From Ignavibacteriota bacterium (GTDB taxonomy: Bacteria; Bacteroidota; Ignavibacteria; Tepidaquicellales; Tepidaquicellaceae), in NCBI GenBank assembly GCA_003135995.1, contig PNBM01000170.1, positions 15,431-20,964 of the forward strand: a stretch of 5,534 bases of DNA. Reading direction: 5' to 3'. Below, piece by piece: positions 1 to 5,534 of the stretch. The position numbers were made by a program, and so were the translations under genes. Position 1 is the stretch's first letter. Every line of letters begins with the position of its first letter. The notes under the pieces were generated by a model. That model was not told the DNA's origin. It saw nothing but the letters and a program-made list of their open reading frames with translations, and ran no database searches.

Positions 1-38
1 AACTGATTGTAGATTTCGTGCATTTAAAACTAATTTTA

Positions 39-66
39 TTGAAAAATTTTTTAAATATAAGATAAT
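39..66 (+). promoter_or_regulatory. Possible sigma-70-like promoter for the exported repeat protein
   Basis: TTGAAA at 39-44 and GATAAT at 61-66 are separated by 16 bases, each one base off the standard -35 and -10 hexamers. Transcription would start near 73 and leave a leader of roughly 60 bases. The stretch is extremely A+T rich, so such matches arise easily by chance, and Bacteroidota primary sigma factors favour a different -7 element (TAnnTTTG), which I do not find exactly here. Treat this as a weak candidate. Confidence 0.2.
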
Positions 67-135
67 AAAATATGACTTATTATTGAATTATACCACACAA
101 ATTTTTTTACTATTTTGAATTCAAAACAGAATAAT

Positions 136-486
136 ATGAATAAATTCAAATATTTGTTTTTATTTATTTTTATATTACCTGCATATGCAGGTGCCGGCAA
201 TATTTACGAGGTTAAATACGATTACCAGGCGGATGTAAAAGTTTATAAGGTTGAATATGATTACCAGGCGGATTTAATTGTATATGAATGTGAATATGAT
301 TACAAGGCAAAGGATTCGGATTGCCTCTGGTATTTCGTACAATATGATTACCAGGCTGACGTAAAAGTATTTTTTACGAAATATGATTACGAGGCAGACC
401 TGAAAGTATTTTTTGCAAAATACGATTATATGGCAAAATGGATTAACCCGGGTAAATTCGTTGGCATGTTCAAGGGTAAAAGCTGA
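136..486 (+). CDS. Exported six-repeat small protein, probable septoil (7_1) knot family (formerly DUF6150)
   Basis: This 116-residue protein starts with a typical signal peptide: MNKFK, a hydrophobic run at about residues 6-15, then PAYA-GAG with likely cleavage after Ala18 or Ala20. The mature part, about 96-98 residues, is almost entirely a repeat: YDYxA(D/K) occurs at Tyr28, 41, 54, 70, 83 and 96. The spacing is 13 residues except for a three-residue longer step (DSD, then LWYF) between units 3 and 4. The pattern 'YxADlkVy' repeated, a central WYF and a C-terminal 'A-K/G-W' unit matches my recollection of the septoil-knot family, whose small Ureaplasma member was shown to have a 7_1 knotted backbone. 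The cellular role is unknown. I chose the ATG at 136 over an in-frame TTG at 115 because it puts the signal peptide right at the N-terminus; neither has a Shine-Dalgarno. Cys52 and Cys63 are the only cysteines. The stop TGA is followed at once by in-frame TAA. Family assignment is from memory of the motif; export is inferred. Confidence 0.78.
   Translation: MNKFKYLFLFIFILPAYAGAGNIYEVKYDYQADVKVYKVEYDYQADLIVYECEYDYKAKDSDCLWYFVQYDYQADVKVFFTKYDYEADLKVFFAKYDYMAKWINPGKFVGMFKGKS
217..438 (+). repeat. Six-unit coding repeat (YDYxA units, mostly 39-bp period)
   Basis: Units begin at 217, 256, 295, 343, 382 and 421, so the steps are 39, 39, 48, 39 and 39 bases. Similarity persists at DNA level: GATTACCAGGC occurs at 220-230, 259-269 and 346-356, and extends to GATTACCAGGCGGAT in the first two. 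The extra 9 bases between units 3 and 4 encode an insertion before the central LWYF. The repeat lies wholly inside the small exported protein gene and follows its reading frame, so it is a protein repeat, not an independent DNA element. Confidence 0.9.
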
Positions 487-538
487 TAAATTATGTTTTT
501 TCGTTTTTGAAAAAAGTTACTGAAAATCTTAAACAGTT

Positions 539-844
539 ATGGTAAATTTCTTTCCGATAAAAATAAATAAGACAGAAGAAGGTAAAAGTCTTTCAATAAA
601 ATGGAATGACGAAAAGGTTACAGAAGTTACGCTTCAGAAGCTGCGGGATGAATGCCCGTGCGTTAATTGCAAAGGTGAATCGGTTATGTTTGAATCTTAC
701 ATCCCATTAAAATCCCCTTTCAAACCGGCAGGATTTTATGAAATTGAAAAAATTGAACCTGTCGGAAATTATGCAATTCAGATATACTGGAAAGACGGTC
801 ACAACCTTGGAATTTATTCCTGGGACATACTCAGGGAATTGTAA
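539..844 (+). CDS. DUF971 (gamma-butyrobetaine hydroxylase N-terminal-like) zinc-binding domain protein
   Basis: This 101-residue protein is one complete DUF971 domain with no catalytic domain attached. Visible landmarks are an N-terminal beta segment (LSIKW, residues 18-22), LRDECPCVNC at 35-44, and the C-terminal WKDGHNLGIYSWDILR at 84-99. Cys39, Cys41, Cys44 and His88 correspond to the CxCxxC...H zinc site known from the N-terminal domain of human gamma-butyrobetaine hydroxylase, so zinc binding is well supported. The same domain is found at the C-terminus of the plastid Fe-S carrier HCF101, and stand-alone copies often lie near Mrp/ApbC-type ATPases. A role in Fe-S protein maturation is therefore possible, but no such partner is in this window. 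The ATG lies 52 bases after the preceding stop, has no Shine-Dalgarno, and fits the usual family N-terminus. The gene converges on the histidine kinase gene, with 12 bases between the stops. Confidence 0.88.
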   Translation: MVNFFPIKINKTEEGKSLSIKWNDEKVTEVTLQKLRDECPCVNCKGESVMFESYIPLKSPFKPAGFYEIEKIEPVGNYAIQIYWKDGHNLGIYSWDILREL

Positions 845-856
845 ATAGAGTTATTG

Positions 857-2770
857 CTAATTATTTCCGTCCGGAATTGTAAAAACAAATTTACTTCCTT
901 TCTCAATTTCGCTTTCTACGGATATTTTTCCATTATGTCTTTTTATGAACTCCTGACATAAAATAAGTCCCAGACCGCTTCCCTCTTCAGATTCTGTCCC
1001 CCTCGTAGTCAGATGTTCTTCAAACCGGAAAAGCTTATCGAGATTTTCATTTTTTATTCCTACTCCGGAATCAGAAACTGAAATTTCGTGGTACCCGTCA
1101 ATTTTATTGCTTTTTATTTCGACTTCGCCGTCTGTTTTGGAAAATTTAATTGAGTTCGAAATCAAATTTTGTAATATAGATGTAAGCATATTTTCATCGG
1201 CAAAAACAGTTTCATTTTCATTTACACTATTTATGATTTTAATGCTTTTCCTGTTTGCACTGCTTTTTAATAAATTTATTACTTTTTCTAAAACACTGTT
1301 GAGATTCAGCTTTGATATTTTGAAATCAATTTTTCCTGTCTGCAAACGAGACCACATAAGAAGATTTTCAATCAGGTTATAAATACTTTTGGTAGAAGTG
1401 TTAATATCGGTGATGTATTCTTTTTTCTCATCTTCCGAAAGATTATTGAAGTCATTCATAAGTACACTCGAGAAGCCAAGTAATCCGTGAAACGGGCTTT
1501 TCAGGTCATGTGCCAGTATTGTAAAATATTTATCTTTACCCGAATTTAATTCCTGCAATGTTTTTTCGGATTCCCCGAGCTGGTCATTTTTTATTTTTAA
1601 TTTATAATTGAGCTCTTCCAGAAGTTTATTTAGTTTTCGTTTTCTTCTGAGACTTATATATATTATTACGATAATAGCAAGAATTAATACTATAGCCACA
1701 GACACGGATGTCCTTTGCAAAAAAAGAAGCTTGTTTTCGTTTTGCAATTTCTGAATTTCCTTATCTTTCAGTGTGGATTCATATTTTGCCTGTGATTCGG
1801 CTATTTTTCTGGTCATATCGTTCGTAAAAAGGGAATCATGAAGATCCGTGTACAAGTTTTCATATTTGTAAGCATTTGCATAATCTTTCAAACTGTCATA
1901 AACAAGAGCTAATATTCTGTAACCATATTCGATATTTGGTTTTGCATTAATATCTCTTCCCATTGCAATACCTTTTTGAATATCGGAGATAGCTTTGTCA
2001 TATTCTCTCATCTTCGCATAAAGGCTTCCAATGTTTATGTTAGACGTCGAGGCACCGTTGATATTGTTTGTAGCTAATTCGAGTGAGTAACATTTTTTGT
2101 AAAATTTAAGTGCATCTTCATATTTTCCCTGATCCTCATAAATGATTGCTATGTTACTATATGTATCCGATATTGATTTTTTATTTACTACTTTTTCTTC
2201 AAAGCCCAGCGATTCAAAATAATATTTTAATGCTTTCTCTTTATCATCCCTCATTGAAAAAATATTTCCGATATTACTTAACAATAAGGCCTTACTGTCA
2301 ATATTATTAGTCATATTTAAAGCACTCTGGTAAATTTCCAATGATTTATCATAGTCATCAAGGTCGAAATAAATATCTCCTATCTGAATATCCACTCCGA
2401 CGATATTTTCTTTCAGATTTAATTTTTCATAAACCTGCGTTGCAAGGTAAAAATTTGTTAATGCATCAGAGAGATTTCCTGAAGCGTAGTATAACATACC
2501 GAGATTTTTTAATGAGATGGCTTTATCGGAATCAAGATTATTTTCCTGTGAAATTTCAAGTGCTTCTTTTCCATATTCAATTCCCTTAATAGTATTTACG
2601 TCCAGATATAATTCGGAGAGTTGGTTTAACACAGTAATCTTATCCCTGTCTTTCAGATTTCCCAAATGTTTTTCCAGAGAATCGATATTCTGAGAATGCA
2701 CAATAAACGGGAATAGAATAAACTGGGCAAGGAAAAAGAGGTTAAGAATAATTGATTTCATAAAAAGCAT
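857..2770 (-). CDS. TPR-containing membrane sensor histidine kinase
   Basis: This 637-residue two-component sensor begins with a signal peptide (hydrophobic about residues 7-24, ending VHSQ). About seven tetratricopeptide repeats follow from residue 42 to 313 (for example LGMLYYASGNLSDAL at 90-104 and IAIIYEDQGKYEDAL at 207-221), predicted outside the cytoplasmic membrane. A probable coiled coil (320-350), one membrane helix (355-374) and a second coiled coil (378-412) lead to the kinase core. The H-box FTILAHDLKSPF carries the phospho-acceptor His421. The ATPase domain has the N-box LQNLISNSIKF (Asn539), G1 DSGVGI (567-572), an FRFEEH F-box region (581-586) and G2 GSGLGL (597-602), so it looks catalytically intact. 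TPRs would sense a protein or cell-surface signal; the signal is unknown. There is no receiver domain and no response regulator beside it. It starts 5 bases after the DUF6132-like gene and is likely co-transcribed. The ATG at 2761 (MKSIILN) is an equally good start. Confidence 0.93.
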   Translation of the reverse strand: MLFMKSIILNLFFLAQFILFPFIVHSQNIDSLEKHLGNLKDRDKITVLNQLSELYLDVNTIKGIEYGKEALEISQENNLDSDKAISLKNLGMLYYASGNLSDALTNFYLATQVYEKLNLKENIVGVDIQIGDIYFDLDDYDKSLEIYQSALNMTNNIDSKALLLSNIGNIFSMRDDKEKALKYYFESLGFEEKVVNKKSISDTYSNIAIIYEDQGKYEDALKFYKKCYSLELATNNINGASTSNINIGSLYAKMREYDKAISDIQKGIAMGRDINAKPNIEYGYRILALVYDSLKDYANAYKYENLYTDLHDSLFTNDMTRKIAESQAKYESTLKDKEIQKLQNENKLLFLQRTSVSVAIVLILAIIVIIYISLRRKRKLNKLLEELNYKLKIKNDQLGESEKTLQELNSGKDKYFTILAHDLKSPFHGLLGFSSVLMNDFNNLSEDEKKEYITDINTSTKSIYNLIENLLMWSRLQTGKIDFKISKLNLNSVLEKVINLLKSSANRKSIKIINSVNENETVFADENMLTSILQNLISNSIKFSKTDGEVEIKSNKIDGYHEISVSDSGVGIKNENLDKLFRFEEHLTTRGTESEEGSGLGLILCQEFIKRHNGKISVESEIEKGSKFVFTIPDGNN

Positions 2771-2775
2771 ATAAT

Positions 2776-2967
2776 TTATTTTGCTTTCATAAATCCCTGA
2801 ACTGCATTACCGAGTAAATATCCAACCAATGAACCGTACGCAGTCATTATGAGCCAATTCGAGGTAAGAGGACAATTTCCACTTGAACAACCAATGAATT
2901 TCCAATAAAGAAATCCGCCTAAAGCACCCACGAAAATTCCGGGGATTATGAATTTATATTTTTTAAT
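2776..2967 (-). CDS. DUF6132-like small two-helix membrane protein, apparent ATT start
   Basis: Reading this strand gives a 63-residue protein: (M)KKYKFIIPGIFVGALGG, FLYWKFIGCSSGNCPLTSN, WLIMTAYGSLVGYLLG, NAVQGFMKAK, then TAA at 2776-2778. Two hydrophobic helices (about residues 6-22 and 38-54) flank a loop with GCSSGNCP (Cys27, Cys32) and TSN. The 'G-C-x-S-G-x-C-P-x-T-S-N' loop between a GAxGGxLYW helix and a GxxxGYLL helix matches my recollection of the DUF6132 family, common in Bacteroidota, of unknown function. No ATG, GTG or TTG precedes the conserved part: the frame is closed by TGA at 2983-2985, and the only candidates are ATT (2965-2967), ATA (2974-2976) or ATT (2980-2982). I place the start at 2967 because MKKYKF fits a family N-terminus. 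A GTG at 2931 would cut away most of helix 1. The gene ends 5 bases before the kinase start, suggesting one transcript. The cysteine pair hints at thiol or metal chemistry, which is inference. Confidence 0.75.
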   Translation of the reverse strand: MKKYKFIIPGIFVGALGGFLYWKFIGCSSGNCPLTSNWLIMTAYGSLVGYLLGNAVQGFMKAK

Positions 2968-2983
2968 AGTAAATATTTTAATT

Positions 2984-3008
2984 CAAAGTTATATAGAATT
3001 TGGACAAA
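2984..3008 (-). promoter_or_regulatory. Possible Bacteroidota-type promoter for the DUF6132-like gene and kinase
   Basis: On the minus strand TAACTTTG (2984-2991) matches the Bacteroidota -7 element TAnnTTTG, and TTTG (3005-3008) resembles the -33 element. The 13-base spacing is shorter than the usual roughly 17-23, so the upstream box is doubtful. Transcription would start near 2977, only about ten bases before the proposed ATT start, giving a very short leader. The placement just upstream of an otherwise start-less small gene is why I list it. Confidence 0.22.
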
Positions 3009-3093
3009 AGAATATATATAAATTGGTGATAATAAGAGCGTAATTTTTAATTTTAAATGTTGAATGTTGAATAAAGAAGCAGTAGAAATAATT

Positions 3094-5534
3094 TTAAGTT
3101 TCGGAATTTTTCAGAATCGGGCGAAGATATTTTCCTGTGAAAGAGTTTTTCGCATTAGCAATTTCTTCAGGTGTTCCTTCGGCAACGATATATCCGCCTT
3201 CATCTCCGGAATCGGGTCCCAAATCAATTATATAATCCGCACATTTTATTACTTCGAGATTATGCTCAATAACTACGACCGAATTTCCTTTCTTGATTAA
3301 TGCATCGAAACATTTAAGTAATTTTGAAATATCATAATAATGCAGACCCGTTGTCGGCTCATCGAATAAGAAGAGAGTGTTCGTGCTGTCGCCCTGAAAT
3401 GCAAGATGGTAGGCGAGTTTGACGCGCTGCGATTCGCCGCCGGATAATGTTGTACCCGATTGTCCGAGTTTTATGTATCCAAGCCCTACATCATCGAGCA
3501 CTTTTAATTTTTTTATAATTTTTTTATAAGGGCTGAAAAAAGTAATAGCTTCATTAACGGTCATTTCGAGAACTTCATAAATATTTTTGTGATTGCCTTC
3601 GCCGCCTTTTATTTTCACTTCAAGAGTATCAAGTTTATATCTTTTGCCCCGGCAAACTTCGCACTCAAGATAAACATCCGCCATGAACTGCATTTCGATT
3701 TTTATGACTCCTGTGCCTTCGCAGGTTTCACATCTGCCGCCGGGAACGTTGAAAGAAAAATAACCGCTCGATAAATGTTTCCTCTTCGCTGCGTTCGTTG
3801 CTGCAAATGCATTTCTTATTTCATCGAATGCTTTAATATATGTAACAGGGTTGCTTCTCGTCGATTTACCAATCGGGCTCTGGTCGACGATTTCAATCGA
3901 ATCAATATTTTCAGTTCCTTCGATTGAATCGAACTCTCCGATTTTCTCAGGATAAAATCCATCAATTTTTTTCTTGATTCCCGCGTATAAAATAGATTCA
4001 GTCAGTGTCGATTTTCCGGAACCGCTGACCCCTGTTATGCAGGTAAAAGTATTTAACGGAATATTAATCGTAATATCTTTAAGATTATTTTCTCTTGCAC
4101 CTTTTACTCTGATAAATTTGTCTATAAGGTTAATATTTTTTCTTGTCAGCGGAACATCGATTTTTTCTTTTCCGCTAAGATATCTTCCTGTGAGTGATTC
4201 CTTGCTTTTTAAAATATCTTTGTAATTTCCCTGGAAAATAATTTGCCCGCCGTTTTCTCCCGCATAAGGTCCCATGTCTATAATTTCATCCGCTTCTTTC
4301 ATCATATCCCTGTCGTGCTCAACAACAAGAACCGTATTTCCTATATCCCGCAGGGATTTCATGATGTTGATGAGTTTCTCATTATCTCGCGGATGTAATC
4401 CTATCGATGGTTCATCGAGAACGTAAATCGAGCCGACGAGAGATGAGCCAAGTGACGTTGACAGATTTATTCTTTGAGCCTCTCCGCCGGAAAGTGTATT
4501 CGAAATCCTGTCGAGTGTCAGATAAGAAAGCCCTACATCATTCAAATATTTCAATCTCGAAATAATTTCTTCAAGCAGTCTTTCTGAAATTTTCTTTTTG
4601 TATTCATCGAGTTTCAGGCTAACGAAAAAATCATAGGCTTCGTTGATTTTCATCCTCACCACATCGTGCATATTTGCATCATTAATTTTCACATAGAGTG
4701 CTTCTTTTCTCAGCCTTGAACCGCCGCAACTGCTGCAGGTTGTGTAAGCGCGGTAACGATTTAAAAGAATCCTGTAATGAAGTTTATACTGCGCCTCCCT
4801 TTCAATGTATTTAAAAAATTTATTAATGCCGAGATATCTTTTGCCACCGTTGAAAACATAATCGAGTTCTTTGGCAGATAAATTTTTAAATGGAGCGAAA
4901 ATATCTATATTATATTGAGGCGCTTCGTGAATTAAATCGGAATAATGCTTGGAATGTTTCGGAGTTGAAAAAATTGCTATCGCATTATCGACAAGTGATT
5001 TCCTTTTATCGGGAATTACAATGTCCATATCGATGTCCATTGTTTTTCCGAATCCCTGACATCTTTCGCAGGCACCGTAAGGATTATTAAATGAGAAAAA
5101 TCTCGGCTCGGGTTCTTCAAATCTGATTCCGTCAAGCTCAAGAAAATTATTATACATTCTGTCCGAATATTTTTCATCATTAAAAATCCGGATTACAATA
5201 AATCCATTACCTTCCTTGAAAGCCATTTCGAGCGAATCGTTCAAACGCGAGACCTGTTCTGCATCTGCGCTGTCGAATAGAAGCCTGTCAATAAGGACTG
5301 TAAGAGTAAGTTCAGCTTTTTTATGATTTTTAATAATATATTCAACAAGTTCTTTTTCGTCAGATTCGTTAACATCAAATAATTCATCTCCAAGTAAGTA
5401 CCTGTAAAATCCTTTTGACTTAAGTTCGGAAATTTTACTCTTCAATTTTTCATTCGTGTCCAATATAAAACTGCACATAACATAAATTTTTGAGGGAGGC
5501 AGTTTTGAAAGCTCGAAAATTACGGACTGAGAAG
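3094..5534 (-). CDS. uvrA: Excinuclease ABC subunit A (UvrA), 5' end outside window
   Basis: UvrA is the damage-recognition ATPase of nucleotide excision repair; it loads UvrB onto damaged DNA. The frame is open to the window edge (SQSVIFELSKLPPSKIYV precedes the Met codon at 5476-5478), so that Met is internal and roughly 130 N-terminal residues, including the first Walker A, lie outside. Numbering from that Met: zinc site 1 at Cys137/Cys140 and Cys248/Cys251, signature LSGGEAQR (329-336), Walker B YVLDEPSIGLH (352-362), VEHD His388; then the second Walker A GVSGSGKS (483-490), QSPIGKSTRSNP (533-544), zinc site 2 at Cys583/Cys586 and Cys606/Cys609, LSGGESQR (678-685), DEPTTGLH (706-713) and IEHN His739. 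All visible catalytic motifs are intact. The usual PVVxGRKG segment of the UvrB-binding region is replaced (CSFILDTNEKLKSK), which marks the divergent UvrA subfamily, often a second copy in Bacteroidota and relatives. The next gene follows 126 bases downstream in the same direction. Confidence 0.96.
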   Translation of the reverse strand, partial: SQSVIFELSKLPPSKIYVMCSFILDTNEKLKSKISELKSKGFYRYLLGDELFDVNESDEKELVEYIIKNHKKAELTLTVLIDRLLFDSADAEQVSRLNDSLEMAFKEGNGFIVIRIFNDEKYSDRMYNNFLELDGIRFEEPEPRFFSFNNPYGACERCQGFGKTMDIDMDIVIPDKRKSLVDNAIAIFSTPKHSKHYSDLIHEAPQYNIDIFAPFKNLSAKELDYVFNGGKRYLGINKFFKYIEREAQYKLHYRILLNRYRAYTTCSSCGGSRLRKEALYVKINDANMHDVVRMKINEAYDFFVSLKLDEYKKKISERLLEEIISRLKYLNDVGLSYLTLDRISNTLSGGEAQRINLSTSLGSSLVGSIYVLDEPSIGLHPRDNEKLINIMKSLRDIGNTVLVVEHDRDMMKEADEIIDMGPYAGENGGQIIFQGNYKDILKSKESLTGRYLSGKEKIDVPLTRKNINLIDKFIRVKGARENNLKDITINIPLNTFTCITGVSGSGKSTLTESILYAGIKKKIDGFYPEKIGEFDSIEGTENIDSIEIVDQSPIGKSTRSNPVTYIKAFDEIRNAFAATNAAKRKHLSSGYFSFNVPGGRCETCEGTGVIKIEMQFMADVYLECEVCRGKRYKLDTLEVKIKGGEGNHKNIYEVLEMTVNEAITFFSPYKKIIKKLKVLDDVGLGYIKLGQSGTTLSGGESQRVKLAYHLAFQGDSTNTLFLFDEPTTGLHYYDISKLLKCFDALIKKGNSVVVIEHNLEVIKCADYIIDLGPDSGDEGGYIVAEGTPEEIANAKNSFTGKYLRPILKNSET

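Noticed and set aside
1..23. Minus-strand ATG at 21-23 reading MHEIYNQ toward the window edge, a possible divergent gene.
   Set aside because: Only seven codons are visible and there is no motif, so a gene cannot be supported.
2..118. Plus-strand frame open from the left edge to TGA at 116-118.
   Set aside because: About 38 codons dominated by F, I, K, L, N and Y, as expected of A/T-rich non-coding DNA; no recognisable protein end.
115..135. TTG at 115 as start of the exported repeat protein.
   Set aside because: It would add seven polar residues before the signal peptide; the ATG at 136 gives a normal short basic N-region.
496..515. Perfect 7-bp inverted repeat (TTTTTTC, six-base loop, GAAAAAA) after the exported repeat gene.
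   Set aside because: The stem has a single G-C pair and no T-tract follows, so it is too weak to call an intrinsic terminator; such palindromes are expected in A/T runs.
835..883. Direct repeat GGAATTGTAAA at 835-845 and 873-883 around the convergent gene ends.
   Set aside because: Both copies lie mostly in coding sequence (end of DUF971 protein; TFTIP near the kinase end) and there is no further extension, so chance is the simplest reading.
1107..1382. Plus-strand open frames inside the kinase and uvrA genes (for example 1107-1382, 3974-4225).
   Set aside because: They lie antisense to strongly supported genes, show no family motifs and are shadows of the opposite strand's codon use.
3057..3072. 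Short tandem repeat (TGTTGAA twice) in the spacer after uvrA.
   Set aside because: Only two 7-bp copies in an A/T-rich spacer; no dyad or known binding-site pattern. I see no terminator in this 126-base gap.

Overview
This AT-rich window most likely comes from a member of the Bacteroidota/Ignavibacteria/Chlorobi group. The basis is the low GC, the general lack of Shine-Dalgarno sequences, a sensor kinase with an extracytoplasmic TPR region (a common Bacteroidota design), a DUF6132-type mini membrane protein, and a UvrA of the divergent 'QSPIG..RSNPVTYIKAFD' type. This placement is inference from protein style; no rRNA is present.

Layout: two plus-strand genes (136-486 and 539-844) converge on three minus-strand genes (857-2770, 2776-2967 and 3094 to beyond 5534). 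The plus-strand pair is a small exported protein of six YDYxA repeats, which I assign to the septoil (7_1) knot family, and a stand-alone DUF971 zinc-binding domain protein. On the minus strand, in transcription order, are uvrA (5' end outside the window), a 63-residue DUF6132-like membrane protein that has no ATG, GTG or TTG at its expected start, and a TPR sensor histidine kinase beginning 5 bases after it. Stop codons of the two converging blocks are only 12 bases apart.

Working relationships: the DUF6132-like gene and the kinase are probably co-transcribed, and both products should sit in the cytoplasmic membrane. No response regulator is visible for the kinase. UvrA belongs to nucleotide excision repair and is separated from the next gene by 126 bases, so it need not share a transcript. 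The knot-family gene and the DUF971 gene are 52 bases apart and may be co-transcribed; nothing in the sequence ties their functions together.

The most notable items are the exported knot-family protein with a cysteine pair and DNA-level internal repeats, and the small two-helix gene with an apparent AUU start. There are no RNA genes, CRISPR arrays, mobile elements or convincing intrinsic terminators.
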